Positions 63,566-64,000 of a stretch of 64,000 nucleotides of DNA are shown here, one piece after another (position 1 is the first letter of the stretch; each line of letters starts with the position of its first letter). Origin of the DNA: Sorex araneus (Eukaryota; Chordata; Mammalia; Eulipotyphla; Soricidae); contig NC_073303.1 of the NCBI RefSeq assembly GCF_027595985.1, positions 378,789,842 through 378,853,841 of the forward strand. Reading direction: 5' to 3'. Below the pieces are notes generated by a model. That model ran no database searches and was not told the origin of the DNA. It saw only the letters and a program-made list of their open reading frames with translations. The position numbers were made by a program, and so were the translations under genes.

Positions 63566-64000
63566 AAATTCTTTTATAGGTCAAATTCAAGACAGTTGCA
63601 CGTAGTGAAATTTTCGGGTTGCTTAGGGGGCTCAGGCATACTCAGCATGGCCGCCTGCAGGGGCAGCTGTGCCTTAAGCCCTGGACTTGCCCTCCGGCCT
63701 CTGTTCGCTTTTAATTGAAAAGGCTTTGCTTTTGTTTATTTGGCTTTTCCCCCTTACTGGTTTAGCTCTGGTCTGCTGTACTGTAAAGATCAGGGGCATA
63801 CCATAACACCACCACACGTGTATAGACCTCACTGCCCCCCCCCCCCCGCCATTTCTCCCACCCCTCCCCTTCCCATGAGTCTAAAAATTAATTTTGTTGT
63901 TTTGGCCAGTTTACTTTATTTCTTCCACGTATGAGTAAAACCTCCCAGTAGTTATCCCTTGTTGTACTTCGCATAATCACTTCAAGGTCCATCTGTTCGG

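Larger units (their letters stand above)
44733..64000 (+). other. ZNF407: putative ZNF407 intron 1
   Basis: No coding exon could be supported in these 19 kb. Contents are SINEs, L1 fragments and simple repeats (listed separately). Between them, 45,610-48,190, 48,390-50,420, 52,120-52,910, 53,340-53,620, 57,050-57,815, 60,490-61,885 and 62,060-62,885 are non-repetitive stretches in which I see nothing specific. If the CpG island is not ZNF407, this stretch is simply intergenic. Confidence 0.55.

Noticed and set aside
44733-64000. ZNF407 zinc-finger exon
   Set aside because: No frame with a C2H2 pattern was seen in this interval. The coding exons should lie beyond the window.

Overview
The window is nuclear DNA from a mammal, almost certainly a shrew (Soricidae, most likely Sorex). 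The sequence shows intron-containing genes of mammalian type, CpG-island promoters and about 14 well-preserved copies of a tRNA-headed SINE that I recognise as the shrew SOR family. It also carries an RTE-type LINE of the kind I recall being reported from the common shrew with nematode-like sequence. The species is an inference; the gene and repeat assignments below were read from the sequence.

Layout. 1-4,300: intergenic, with SINEs and simple repeats. 4,320-4,920: CpG-island promoter of CNDP2. 4,650-16,240: CNDP2 (cytosolic non-specific dipeptidase), + strand, one non-coding and 11 coding exons, 475 residues, all metal ligands intact. 16,240-23,468: intergenic, rich in minisatellites. 23,469-33,600: CNDP1 (carnosine dipeptidase), + strand, 11 coding exons, 500 residues from the first methionine I can find. 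33,600-43,800: intergenic, with a degenerate RTE LINE at 37.2-40.7 kb that is itself interrupted by two SINEs. 43,850-45,350: a second CpG island with clustered ETS motifs and a splice donor. From conserved mammalian gene order (CNDP2, CNDP1, ZNF407) I take this as the ZNF407 promoter and first non-coding exon. 44,733-64,000: ZNF407 intron 1, with SINEs, L1 fragments and simple repeats.

CNDP2 and CNDP1 are tandem paralogues of peptidase family M20. From the second coding exon on, exon lengths and phases are the same except for two extra codons in that exon and a longer CNDP1 C-terminus. CNDP2 is the cytosolic dipeptidase. In man CNDP1 is a secreted, glycosylated serum carnosinase, but this copy has no leader peptide before its methionine and no N-X-S/T site anywhere, so I infer an intracellular enzyme, as in rodents.

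The most interesting non-genic material is a retrotransposon lineage: an autonomous RTE LINE, two internally deleted 'mini' copies, and four SINEs that join the SOR tRNA-like head to pieces of both the 5' and the 3' end of the LINE. Together they suggest a stepwise origin of a chimeric SINE from the LINE. The first 34 kb are GC-rich and minisatellite-dense; the rest is AT-rich apart from the ZNF407 island.
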